64,000 nucleotides of DNA from a virus. Within the stretch, counting starts at the first letter, position 1, and every line of letters begins with the position of its first letter. The position numbers were made by a program, and so were the translations under genes. Below are positions 58,157 to 64,000 of this stretch, one piece after another. The notes under the pieces were generated by a model. It was not told the DNA's origin and made no database searches. It was given only the letters and a program-made list of their open reading frames with translations. The stretch lies in the IMG/VR virus record IMGVR_UViG_3300044712_002337, positions 1 through 64,000 of that record; one strand, written 5' to 3'.

Positions 58157-59440
58157 TAGAGTATAATCCATCCTATAATTGTAATTATGCACCGCTCCCA
58201 GCGATTCCTGCTTAAACCCTCACAAGCTCAAGCTCGGCTATTAGCCGGGGCCGCCGGCCTATCGCGTTTCGCTTGGAACTGGGCGGTCGCCCTGTGCCAG
58301 CGACACTACGAGTGGTACGGGAAGTTGCCCGGGTACAAGCGGTTGACCGCGTACTCGCTCGGGAAGCGATGGAACACGGTCAAGGACCGGCACTTCCCCT
58401 GGGTGCGCGAGTACAGCAAATACATCCCTGAGGAGAGCTTCAGGAAAGTGGACTTGGCCTACCGGGCCGCCTTCGCACGCCTGAGGAGAGGGCAGCCGGC
58501 GGGCTTTCCTAAGTTTCACAAGAAAGGGGTGAATGAGTCTTTTCAGGTGGTACCCTCCAGCCATTTCCCCCTCACCCTCAACAGGAACAAGTTCCGCATT
58601 CCGCGGGTCGGATTCGTCCGGACGGAGACGACCGTGCGGTGGCCAGAGGGAAAACAAGTGTACGGCCGGGTGAAGAAGCGAGCAGGCAGGTGGTGGCTCA
58701 TCCTGAGCCACCACCTGCCGGACCCGCCGAAGCTCCCGGAGGGGCGGCCGGCGTGCGGGGTGGACGTGGGGTGCACCACCTTCGCGACCGTCGCGAGCGA
58801 GGGGGTGGTCGAGGAGGTGGCCCCGCCCAAACCGTACGCGAAAGCCCGGCGGCGGCTGCGGCGGGCCCACCGGCGGGTGAGCCGGAAGGTGAAGGGGTCG
58901 GCCAACCGGAAGAAGGCGGTCCTCCGCCTGGCCAAGGCGCACGAGCGGGTGGCCAACATACGGGATAACTTCCTGCACCAGTTGACCAGCCGACTGGTCA
59001 AGAGGTTCGGGGTCATCGTATTAGAAGACCTGTCCGTGAAGGGGCTGGCCGGCGGAATGTTGGCCAAGACCGTTCACGACATGGGCTGGGGCGAGTTCCG
59101 CCGCCAGGTGGAGTACAAGGCGGAAACGGTCGGCACGAAGGTTGTCTTCGCCGACCGTTTTTACCCATCTTCGAAAACCTGTTCGGCCTGCGGTCAAGTG
59201 AAAGCCAAGCTTGGACTGAGCGAACGGGAGTGGACGTGTATGGGCTGCGGCACCTCGCACGACCGCGACCACAATGCCGCCAAAAACCTTGAAAAACTAG
59301 GGCGGGACACGCCCGAAGTTACGCCTGCGGAGAGTGGAGGTTCAGGCTCGTGCCGAAAGGTAAGGGTCGGTGCCACTCAGGGAAGCAGGAATATTCAGGA
59401 CGCGATTGATTCGTCAATCCCGCTTGAGTAAAGTCCGGAC
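58157..59440 (+). mobile_element. TnpB element 2 inserted in a small gene
   Basis: 1284 bases. Left flank ends GACGGAC, right flank starts TACCAGCGG; the halves join into one open frame without leftover bases. Left end holds TAGAGTATAATCC, a promoter-like TATAAT; right end ends AAAGTCCGGAC. The shared GGAC-TA at both ends leaves the exact cut ambiguous by a few bases. No TnpA, no target duplication seen, in line with the IS200/IS605 type. Confidence 0.75.
58187..59431 (+). CDS. tnpB: TnpB RNA-guided nuclease (IS605 OrfB)
   Basis: 414 residues from ATG. OrfB N-terminus: LLAGAAGLSRFAWNWAVALC. RuvC motifs: D in GVDVGCTTFAT, E in VIVLEDLSVKG and D in DRDHNAAKNLEKL; zinc ribbon CSACGQVKAKLGL ... 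CMGCG. Similar to TnpB 1 throughout but clearly diverged. Active-site residues appear intact. Confidence 0.9.
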   Translation: MHRSQRFLLKPSQAQARLLAGAAGLSRFAWNWAVALCQRHYEWYGKLPGYKRLTAYSLGKRWNTVKDRHFPWVREYSKYIPEESFRKVDLAYRAAFARLRRGQPAGFPKFHKKGVNESFQVVPSSHFPLTLNRNKFRIPRVGFVRTETTVRWPEGKQVYGRVKKRAGRWWLILSHHLPDPPKLPEGRPACGVDVGCTTFATVASEGVVEEVAPPKPYAKARRRLRRAHRRVSRKVKGSANRKKAVLRLAKAHERVANIRDNFLHQLTSRLVKRFGVIVLEDLSVKGLAGGMLAKTVHDMGWGEFRRQVEYKAETVGTKVVFADRFYPSSKTCSACGQVKAKLGLSEREWTCMGCGTSHDRDHNAAKNLEKLGRDTPEVTPAESGGSGSCRKVRVGATQGSRNIQDAIDSSIPLE

Positions 59441-59620
59441 TACCAGCGGTTTGTTGTTCTTCAGAGAATCCACAACGCCCTCTTCCTTGTCTCCGACAGG
59501 GGCGAGAGCAGGCTCGACCCTGATAAAGAGTGGACCCCGGACACCCCGAACGAGGTTGCGGTCGCCTTCGGGGCGACCGACATTGGCTACCTCGAACTGG
59601 GCGGTATACTCGGGCATTAA
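59441..59620 (+). pseudogene. 3' fragment of the gene split by TnpB element 2
   Basis: In-frame continuation of the 58112 fragment: TAC-CAG-CGG ... to TAA at 59618. Reads VVLQRIHNALFLVSDRGESR, LDPDKEWTPDTPNEVAV, FGATDIGYLELGGILGH. Confidence 0.7.
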
Positions 59621-59658
59621 GAAGCAGGTCCGGGCGGCCTCACCCGCGGAGACTCGAC

Positions 59659-60198
59659 ATGCCCGTCTACCAGGTCGGCAAGCCGTACAACCCGGCCGCG
59701 ACGAAGTGGCCCCAGGGCGCTCAGTACAACTTCCGCTCCGGCCAGCACGAGTTGTTCCTCTCGTGGGAACGCCCGTCCAAGAAGGAGGTCCGCTCCGTCC
59801 AGTCGGCGCGGGCCGACTTCGGCTTTCTGGAGTGGGAGCACACCGTCTTCCTGTTGTACAGATTCGCACTGGGGCCGTGGTCCGACCAGCCCTTCTCGTA
59901 CCACCTGGTCCCGAAGGGGGAGCGGGAGTTGCCGCCCGAACTGGACGGGGAGAAGGGCGAGCGGACGCTCCTGACCGTCCTGCTGGTCAGCTCGGAGGAC
60001 GGAATTCTGAGGGCTATCCGTGCCTTAACTCTGAGCCCCGAAGTTTCTTCGGGGCTCAACAAGGCGATTGTCCGCAACGCCCTGGCCGACTGGCCCGGGC
60101 CGGAGGCGTACGAGTTCGCGGTCAAGCGGGCGTACGCCAAGTACCCGTCGGCCGACCAGATGGCCGCCGCCGCCCTCACCTGCGTGGGAGGCTCCTGA
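59659..60198 (+). CDS. unknown 179-residue phage protein
   Basis: MPVYQVGKPYNPAATKWPQG; QHELFLSWERPSKKEVRSVQ; alpha/beta. Includes a perfect 11-bp hairpin in the coding region (60033-60057). Function unknown. Confidence 0.8.
   Translation: MPVYQVGKPYNPAATKWPQGAQYNFRSGQHELFLSWERPSKKEVRSVQSARADFGFLEWEHTVFLLYRFALGPWSDQPFSYHLVPKGERELPPELDGEKGERTLLTVLLVSSEDGILRAIRALTLSPEVSSGLNKAIVRNALADWPGPEAYEFAVKRAYAKYPSADQMAAAALTCVGGS
60033..60057 (+). repeat. perfect hairpin in coding sequence
   Basis: GAGCCCCGAAG-TTT-CTTCGGGGCTC, 11-bp arms. It encodes SPEVSSGL in frame. Resembles an IS200/IS605 terminal hairpin or an intrinsic terminator without T tract. Confidence 0.5.
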
Positions 60199-60663
60199 GT
60201 GTCCGGCAAACACCCCAACCGCGTGGCGGCCGGCCGGAAGGCGGCGTCGAAGGTGTGGCCGCGGGCCTGCCCGCGGTGCGGCCACCCCTTCACCGGCACG
60301 GCTAAGCAGGTGTACTGCTCGCGGGTGTGCAAGGATGCGGCCGCCGCCGCGGCCCGCGAGGTGAAACGGTGCGGCTGGTGCGAGACGCTCATGCCGGCGG
60401 CCCTCGCCCGCCAGCGGTGGTGCTCGGACGCCTGCCGGAAAAAGGGGCGGTACGCGGCCGAGACGAAGGAGTGCAGCGAGTGCTCGCGGCCGTTCACTCC
60501 GGCCCGCGGTCGGGCTAAGCGGCTCACCTGCTCGCCGGCCTGTGCCACCGTGCGGGACAGCCGGCTGAAGTACCTGGAGCGGAACCCGCACGTGGGCGCG
60601 GCCGACCTGGCCGCCAAACTGGGAGCGAAACGGTATGACAACCCTGGCGACCCCGGCCCCTGA
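60199..60663 (+). CDS. triple zinc-finger protein
   Basis: 154 residues from GTG. Three CxxC...CxxxC units: CPRCGHPFTGTA with YCSRVC; CGWCETLM with WCSDAC; CSECSRPFTPA with TCSPAC. Basic linkers. Likely nucleic-acid or protein binding; overlaps the next gene by 29 bases. Confidence 0.75.
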   Translation: MSGKHPNRVAAGRKAASKVWPRACPRCGHPFTGTAKQVYCSRVCKDAAAAAAREVKRCGWCETLMPAALARQRWCSDACRKKGRYAAETKECSECSRPFTPARGRAKRLTCSPACATVRDSRLKYLERNPHVGAADLAAKLGAKRYDNPGDPGP

Positions 60664-61390
60664 CCTGACCGGCCTGTCGGTGCCGGACCTGAAGCGGGAG
60701 CTGGCCCGCGGCCTGCAACTGTCGGCCGACGCACTGCTGTACGTGGCGGCCGTGTGGCGGGAGCTGGAAGCCCGCGGGGAGGACCTGACCGAGTTCAAGA
60801 CCGGCATCGGCCGGGCCATCCCGCTCATCGCCGCCGGCCGGCTGGCGGCCGAGGCGGTGGTGGCGTTCGCCGGCCGCCCGGGGGTGCTGGACGCCCTGGC
60901 CGGGCTGCCCCTGGCCCGCCAGCGGGAGCTGGCCGCCGGCGGGACGGTGAGCGTGCTCACCCCGGAGGCGGCGACGGCGACGGCCGTGCCGCTGGCCGCC
61001 CTGCCCGCCCAGGCGGTCCGGCTGGTGTTCGCCGACGGGGTGGAGCGGACCCCGGAGCAGCAGCGGGCGGCCCTGGTCGCCCGCCGGCCGCGGCGGGAGC
61101 GGGGGCCGGCCCGCCAGTACCGGGTGAACGTCGACCGCGACCGGCGGGTGGTGCGGGTCGGCCGCATGGAAATCCCGGTGGAGACGGTGCTGGCCGCGTT
61201 CGCCGAGGCGGCCGCCGGGCTGGACGGGGCCGACCCGGCGGTCGCCCGCGACCGGGGCGAAGGGCTGCCCATGGCCTCCTGCTACCTGACCGCCGACGAG
61301 GACGAGCGGCTGAAGGCGCTGTGCAAGGCGAAGAAGCTGGACCGCGGCGACGCGGTGCGGCGGGCGGTGGTGGCGATGCTCCTACTCTGA
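60635..61390 (+). CDS. unknown 251-residue protein with ribbon-helix-helix-like C-terminus
   Basis: Ala/Leu/Arg-rich helical N-terminus (KRELARGLQLSADALLYVAA). The end CYLTADEDERLKALCKAKKL then DRGDAVRRAVVAMLLL looks like a ribbon-helix-helix, so it may bind DNA. Regulator role inferred. Confidence 0.6.
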   Translation: MTTLATPAPDLTGLSVPDLKRELARGLQLSADALLYVAAVWRELEARGEDLTEFKTGIGRAIPLIAAGRLAAEAVVAFAGRPGVLDALAGLPLARQRELAAGGTVSVLTPEAATATAVPLAALPAQAVRLVFADGVERTPEQQRAALVARRPRRERGPARQYRVNVDRDRRVVRVGRMEIPVETVLAAFAEAAAGLDGADPAVARDRGEGLPMASCYLTADEDERLKALCKAKKLDRGDAVRRAVVAMLLL

Positions 61391-61405
61391 CCTTCCCGCA
61401 ATCCC

Positions 61406-61439
61406 GGCGGGCCGCGCCCGCCATTTTAAAAGGGAAAAT
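61406..61439 (+). promoter_or_regulatory. hairpin-TTTTAAAA element 30, sense
   Basis: GGCGGGC-CGC-GCCCGCC (61406-61422), then ATTTTAAAAGGGAAAAT; ATG follows at 61443. Confidence 0.85.
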
Positions 61440-61442
61440 CAC

Positions 61443-61916
61443 ATGCCGACCATCACGATTGACATCGACGACGTCCGGAAGGCCGGGGGTGTACGGGAAG
61501 CCCTGGCGAAGAAGTGCGAGGGGTCCGACGCGGTGGCCTGCGGGGTCATCGGGATGGCGTTCGCCACCAGCGGGCCGGGCCACGGCTGGTCGCAGACGTT
61601 CGGGGCGGAGGACTTCGCCGCCCGCGCCCTGGACGAGGGTTGCGGGGCGCTCGCCTACCTGGACCTGGACGACGGGCGGGTGGCCGCCCTGGAGGACGGC
61701 GAAGTCGTCTGGACGGACGAGAGCGACGTGCGAATCGAGTGCCCGGGCGTCGAGGACGCTCTGGCCCACCCGGAGGTCGCGGCCGAGATGGCCCGGGCCG
61801 TGCGGGACTATCACCACCCGGAGAGCGACGTGGCGGAGTGGAAGAAGTTGGTGGTCGCCATCAAAGCGGCCGGCGAGGCGTTCGACCGGCTGGACCCCGA
61901 GCGGTTCGACGGCTAA
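61443..61916 (+). CDS. unknown 157-residue protein
   Basis: MPTITIDIDDVRKAGGVREA; helical C-terminus AIKAAGEAFDRLDPERFDG. Function unknown. Confidence 0.8.
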   Translation: MPTITIDIDDVRKAGGVREALAKKCEGSDAVACGVIGMAFATSGPGHGWSQTFGAEDFAARALDEGCGALAYLDLDDGRVAALEDGEVVWTDESDVRIECPGVEDALAHPEVAAEMARAVRDYHHPESDVAEWKKLVVAIKAAGEAFDRLDPERFDG

Positions 61917-61949
61917 CCCCTTTTCTCTCTTACCGCGAGCGGAGCGAGC

Positions 61950-62534
61950 ATGACGACCGAAATCGGCGAGGTGTGGGAGGAGGTGCCGCTCTACCTGGTG
62001 AGCTTCCGCCCGACCCGGCACTTCACCGACGAGCAGGTGGCGGAGCTGACCGACGAGGAGGTTTACGGGGCCGAGTGGGCGGGCGACGGGCACGGGAATC
62101 ACTGGTCGCGGGGGCACGACGCCGGCAGCCTGCGGGACGTCCGCCCCACCCCGGTCCTCACCTGGCGGCTGAAGCCGGGCGACCGGCTGATTCGCCAGTT
62201 CCGGATTCGTTTCAAGCGGGCGGTGGTGCGGGACGACCGGGGCGGGGAGGCGCCGCCCGTCACCTACCTGGGCCGCGTGACGGAAGCCCGCTGGGAGGAC
62301 GAGACGTTCTTCGACCCGCGGGCCGCCGGGGACGACGCCAAGCGGCTGGTGGCGGTGACCACCTGCGACCCGCACCCGCGGTTGCTCGGCGACGACTCCG
62401 ACCCGCACGCGCCGACCGACGCCGTCCGCCTGATGGTCGAGACGTACCCGGACGACATGAGATTCATGGCCGTGAGGCTCGAACTGCGGCCGCCGGACCC
62501 GGGCGGCCGTGAAGAGCACTCGTTCACCTTCTGA
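61950..62534 (+). CDS. unknown 194-residue protein
   Basis: ATG after GCGAGCGGAGCGAGC. MTTEIGEVWEEVPLYLVSFR; beta-rich middle; KRLVAVTTCDPHPRLLGDD. Function unknown. Confidence 0.8.
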   Translation: MTTEIGEVWEEVPLYLVSFRPTRHFTDEQVAELTDEEVYGAEWAGDGHGNHWSRGHDAGSLRDVRPTPVLTWRLKPGDRLIRQFRIRFKRAVVRDDRGGEAPPVTYLGRVTEARWEDETFFDPRAAGDDAKRLVAVTTCDPHPRLLGDDSDPHAPTDAVRLMVETYPDDMRFMAVRLELRPPDPGGREEHSFTF

Positions 62535-62587
62535 GGCCGCCCGGTTCACCCGGGTGAACGGTTACCCCTCTCCACCACACGGGAGAC

Positions 62588-62866
62588 ATGATGGCCGCGA
62601 ACACCCAGACCCGCCGCGAAGCCGTCGAGATGGTGCTCTCCGTCCTCCGCGACGGCGCCCGCAACGACCGGTATTTGCGGCAGGCCGACGACGGGCACTA
62701 CTACACCACCCCGGACCACACGTTCCTCGGCGACGACGGTCCGTACAGCCCGCCGGGCGTCACCATCCCGGTCGCCTACGACACCCCCGAAGAGCAGGAA
62801 GAGGGGTGGGCCGAAGCTCTGCTCGACGAGTTGGACGAGAAGGTTGCCGGCGGGGGCGACGAGTGA
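62588..62866 (+). CDS. unknown 92-residue protein
   Basis: MMAANTQTRREAVEMVLSVL; YYTTPDHTFLGDDGPYSPPG; acidic end. GGGAGAC site. Function unknown. Confidence 0.75.
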   Translation: MMAANTQTRREAVEMVLSVLRDGARNDRYLRQADDGHYYTTPDHTFLGDDGPYSPPGVTIPVAYDTPEEQEEGWAEALLDELDEKVAGGGDE

Positions 62867-62897
62867 GACGCCGTCACCCCGGGGGTGATATCACCGA

Positions 62898-62924
62898 GAG
62901 GCCGCCCGGGTGGGCGGCCTCTTT
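62898..62924 (+). terminator. intrinsic terminator
   Basis: GAGGCCGCCC-GGGT-GGGCGGCCTC stem followed by TTTC. Confidence 0.75.
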
Positions 62925-62978
62925 CGTTTGGCGGGCCGAGCCCGCCGGACCAACTAACTTCCGAGCGGAGCGAACAAG

Positions 62979-63626
62979 ATGACGAAGTCCAAGCCTAAAA
63001 CCAGCCGGGACACGACCATCACCCTGGCCCTGGCGAACCCGTCCGAGCGGGCGACTCACCTGGAAGTCTCGGTGTCGTACGACAAGGGCGGCCCGAACTA
63101 CTTCTCGGGCTCGACCGTGGCCCGCGGCTACTATCTCAGCGTCGGCCCGGTGAAACTCGCCCGCGGGATGCGGAGATTCGAGATTATGTCCCACCGCGCG
63201 GTCCTGCTCGAAACCACCGGGCGGAGGTCGGACAAGCGGCTGGGCTGGCACTTCGAGCAGGCCAAAGCCTCCGTCACCGCCCAGTCCGGCCAGGCGTTCG
63301 AACTGCTGCAACGCTTCCGGGCGGCGGAGGCCGCCAAGGAGGGGGACCGGCGGCGGGTTTATCACGTCTGCTGGGACGCCCCTTTTATCAAAATCGACCA
63401 CTGTTGGTGCTCCGAGAGTGCTGTCGCACTCGCCAAAGTGGTGACCGCCGGCGGGGCCGACAAAGCGCCGCTTCTGGCCGACGCCCTGGAGGAGGCCGGG
63501 TGCGACTGCCCGCTGACGCTCGCAGAACTTCGGCGACCGGACGACGAGGTGGCACGTCGCGCCGGCGAGCCGGGCGTGGCCCTCGTGGTTGCCCGGCACG
63601 TGCTCAGTCATCAGGCGTCTTACTGA
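62979..63626 (+). CDS. unknown 215-residue phage protein
   Basis: ATG after GAGCGGAGCGAACAAG. TTITLALANPSERATHLEVS and YYLSVGPVKLARGMRRFEIM; a type common among phage proteins with no assigned function. Ends EPGVALVVARHVLSHQASY. Confidence 0.8.
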   Translation: MTKSKPKTSRDTTITLALANPSERATHLEVSVSYDKGGPNYFSGSTVARGYYLSVGPVKLARGMRRFEIMSHRAVLLETTGRRSDKRLGWHFEQAKASVTAQSGQAFELLQRFRAAEAAKEGDRRRVYHVCWDAPFIKIDHCWCSESAVALAKVVTAGGADKAPLLADALEEAGCDCPLTLAELRRPDDEVARRAGEPGVALVVARHVLSHQASY

Positions 63627-63633
63627 CGAAGTC

Positions 63634-63671
63634 TATTTCACCCTTTTAAAATCGCTGGGTTTCACCCCGCG
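63634..63671 (-). repeat. hairpin-TTTTAAAA element 31, inverted
   Basis: TATTTCACCCTTTTAAAAT then an imperfect CGC-GGG/CCC-GCG hairpin. Antisense to the next gene. Confidence 0.65.
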
Positions 63672-63697
63672 GACCCCGAAAGTACAGTGAGGTTAGA

Positions 63698-64000
63698 ATG
63701 TCCGCGACCCTGGAACGCGGCCGGGTTCCCCTGCGCGTGTTGGAAGAGCGGGTGGGCGGGTTGAGCACCCCGGGGAAGATGCCGTTTTACGGGTTCTCCC
63801 TGCCGGCCCAAGCCTGCAAGACCGGCTCGAAGCTGCGGGAGGTGAAGGGGTCGGTGTGCGAAAACTGTTACGCTCTACGTGGCAACTATTTGTACACTAA
63901 TGTACAAAAAGCCCTATGGAGGCGGTTGGAAATCCTGGAGGCCGACCCGGACGCGTGGGTGGATAACCTGGTCGCCGTCCTCAAGCGGCGGTGCCGCCAG
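63698..64000 (+). CDS. GP88-like phage protein, partial
   Basis: 101 codons before the window edge from ATG (GTGAGG upstream). Signature pieces: GGLSTPGKMPFYGFSLPAQA, CKTGSKLREVKGSVCENCYA and ALWRRLEILEAD, the pattern of mycobacteriophage L5 gene-88-type proteins with two Cys motifs. Function in phages not established. Contains a TTTGTACA-CTAA-TGTACAAA palindrome. Confidence 0.8.
   Translation, partial: MSATLERGRVPLRVLEERVGGLSTPGKMPFYGFSLPAQACKTGSKLREVKGSVCENCYALRGNYLYTNVQKALWRRLEILEADPDAWVDNLVAVLKRRCRQ
63889..63908. repeat. inverted repeat TTTGTACA-CTAA-TGTACAAA
   Basis: Perfect 8-bp arms with a four-base spacer, inside the GP88-like gene. Similar in style to the terminase palindrome at 32123. 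Confidence 0.55.

Noticed and set aside
60199-60663. Transposase-like zinc finger gene linked to TnpB
   Set aside because: It has three treble-clef units only and no nuclease or RuvC motif.
1-64000. CRISPR array
   Set aside because: No set of equal-length repeats with unique spacers; the dispersed hairpin elements are far apart and differ in hairpin sequence.

Overview
The window is one contiguous stretch of very GC-rich DNA from a large tailed bacteriophage, or an intact prophage. It holds packaging, head and tail genes followed by a long run of small accessory genes. The host is most likely a planctomycete of the Gemmata type. A small protein at 40909-41292 carries the repeat-companion signature (ARPEDHLPRLVFADWLDERG) that is typical of that lineage, and the large surface-degrading proteins have planctomycete-style domains (G8, PA14, SGNH). 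No integrase, DNA polymerase, helicase or lysin is visible, so the replicon is longer than 64 kb. No canonical tRNA or CRISPR array was seen.

Left half (1-36309, all on the minus strand, transcribed leftward). In transcription order: a tiny ORF, a sigma-factor-like protein, a small-terminase-like protein, an ERCC4-type nuclease, the large terminase, the portal, a small ORF, a prohead protease fused to a scaffold-like coiled coil, a decoration-like protein, the major capsid protein, a spike-base-like protein, a tail-fibre protein, two small proteins, and a 963-residue G8/beta-helix protein. These are followed by a 1614-residue PA14/hydrolase-like/FN3 protein, a connector-like protein, a 798-residue SGNH esterase, head-completion or tail-completion proteins, the tail tube, a strong terminator, two tail-assembly proteins and the tape measure. 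The tape measure is open for at least 2179 codons and runs off the window. The order is that of a long-tailed siphovirus, with three large cell-surface enzymes inserted in the morphogenesis block.

Right half (36386-64000, all on the plus strand). About 60 small genes are packed with ATGA, GTGA or TAATG overlaps. Most have no recognisable function. Recognisable ones are an HNH endonuclease, a P-loop kinase, a FeeM-like acyltransferase, zinc-ribbon proteins, a ribbon-helix-helix-like protein, small membrane proteins, a small lipoprotein and a GP88-like protein at the right edge. Several families have been duplicated locally. Two stand-alone TnpB (IS200/IS605-type) genes are present. The second element splits a small gene so exactly that the uninterrupted reading frame can be rebuilt.

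The most unusual feature is a family of about 32 dispersed intergenic elements. Each is a GC-rich hairpin followed by an A/T box close to ATTTTAAAAGGGTGAAAT, called the hairpin-TTTTAAAA element below. The elements sit at gene boundaries in both halves. In about 19 the box lies just upstream of a gene in the sense direction and contains the Shine-Dalgarno sequence. In about 13 the element is inverted relative to transcription. TTTTAAAA is palindromic and the phage has its own sigma-like gene, so the elements may combine a terminator, a late-type promoter and a ribosome-binding site. A second recurrent start cassette (GCGAGCGGAGCGAAC) and a cluster of GTCCG pentamers beside the only strongly AT-rich stretch (46833-47190) are further unexplained structures. 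All functions were assigned by reading the sequence; no database search was run.
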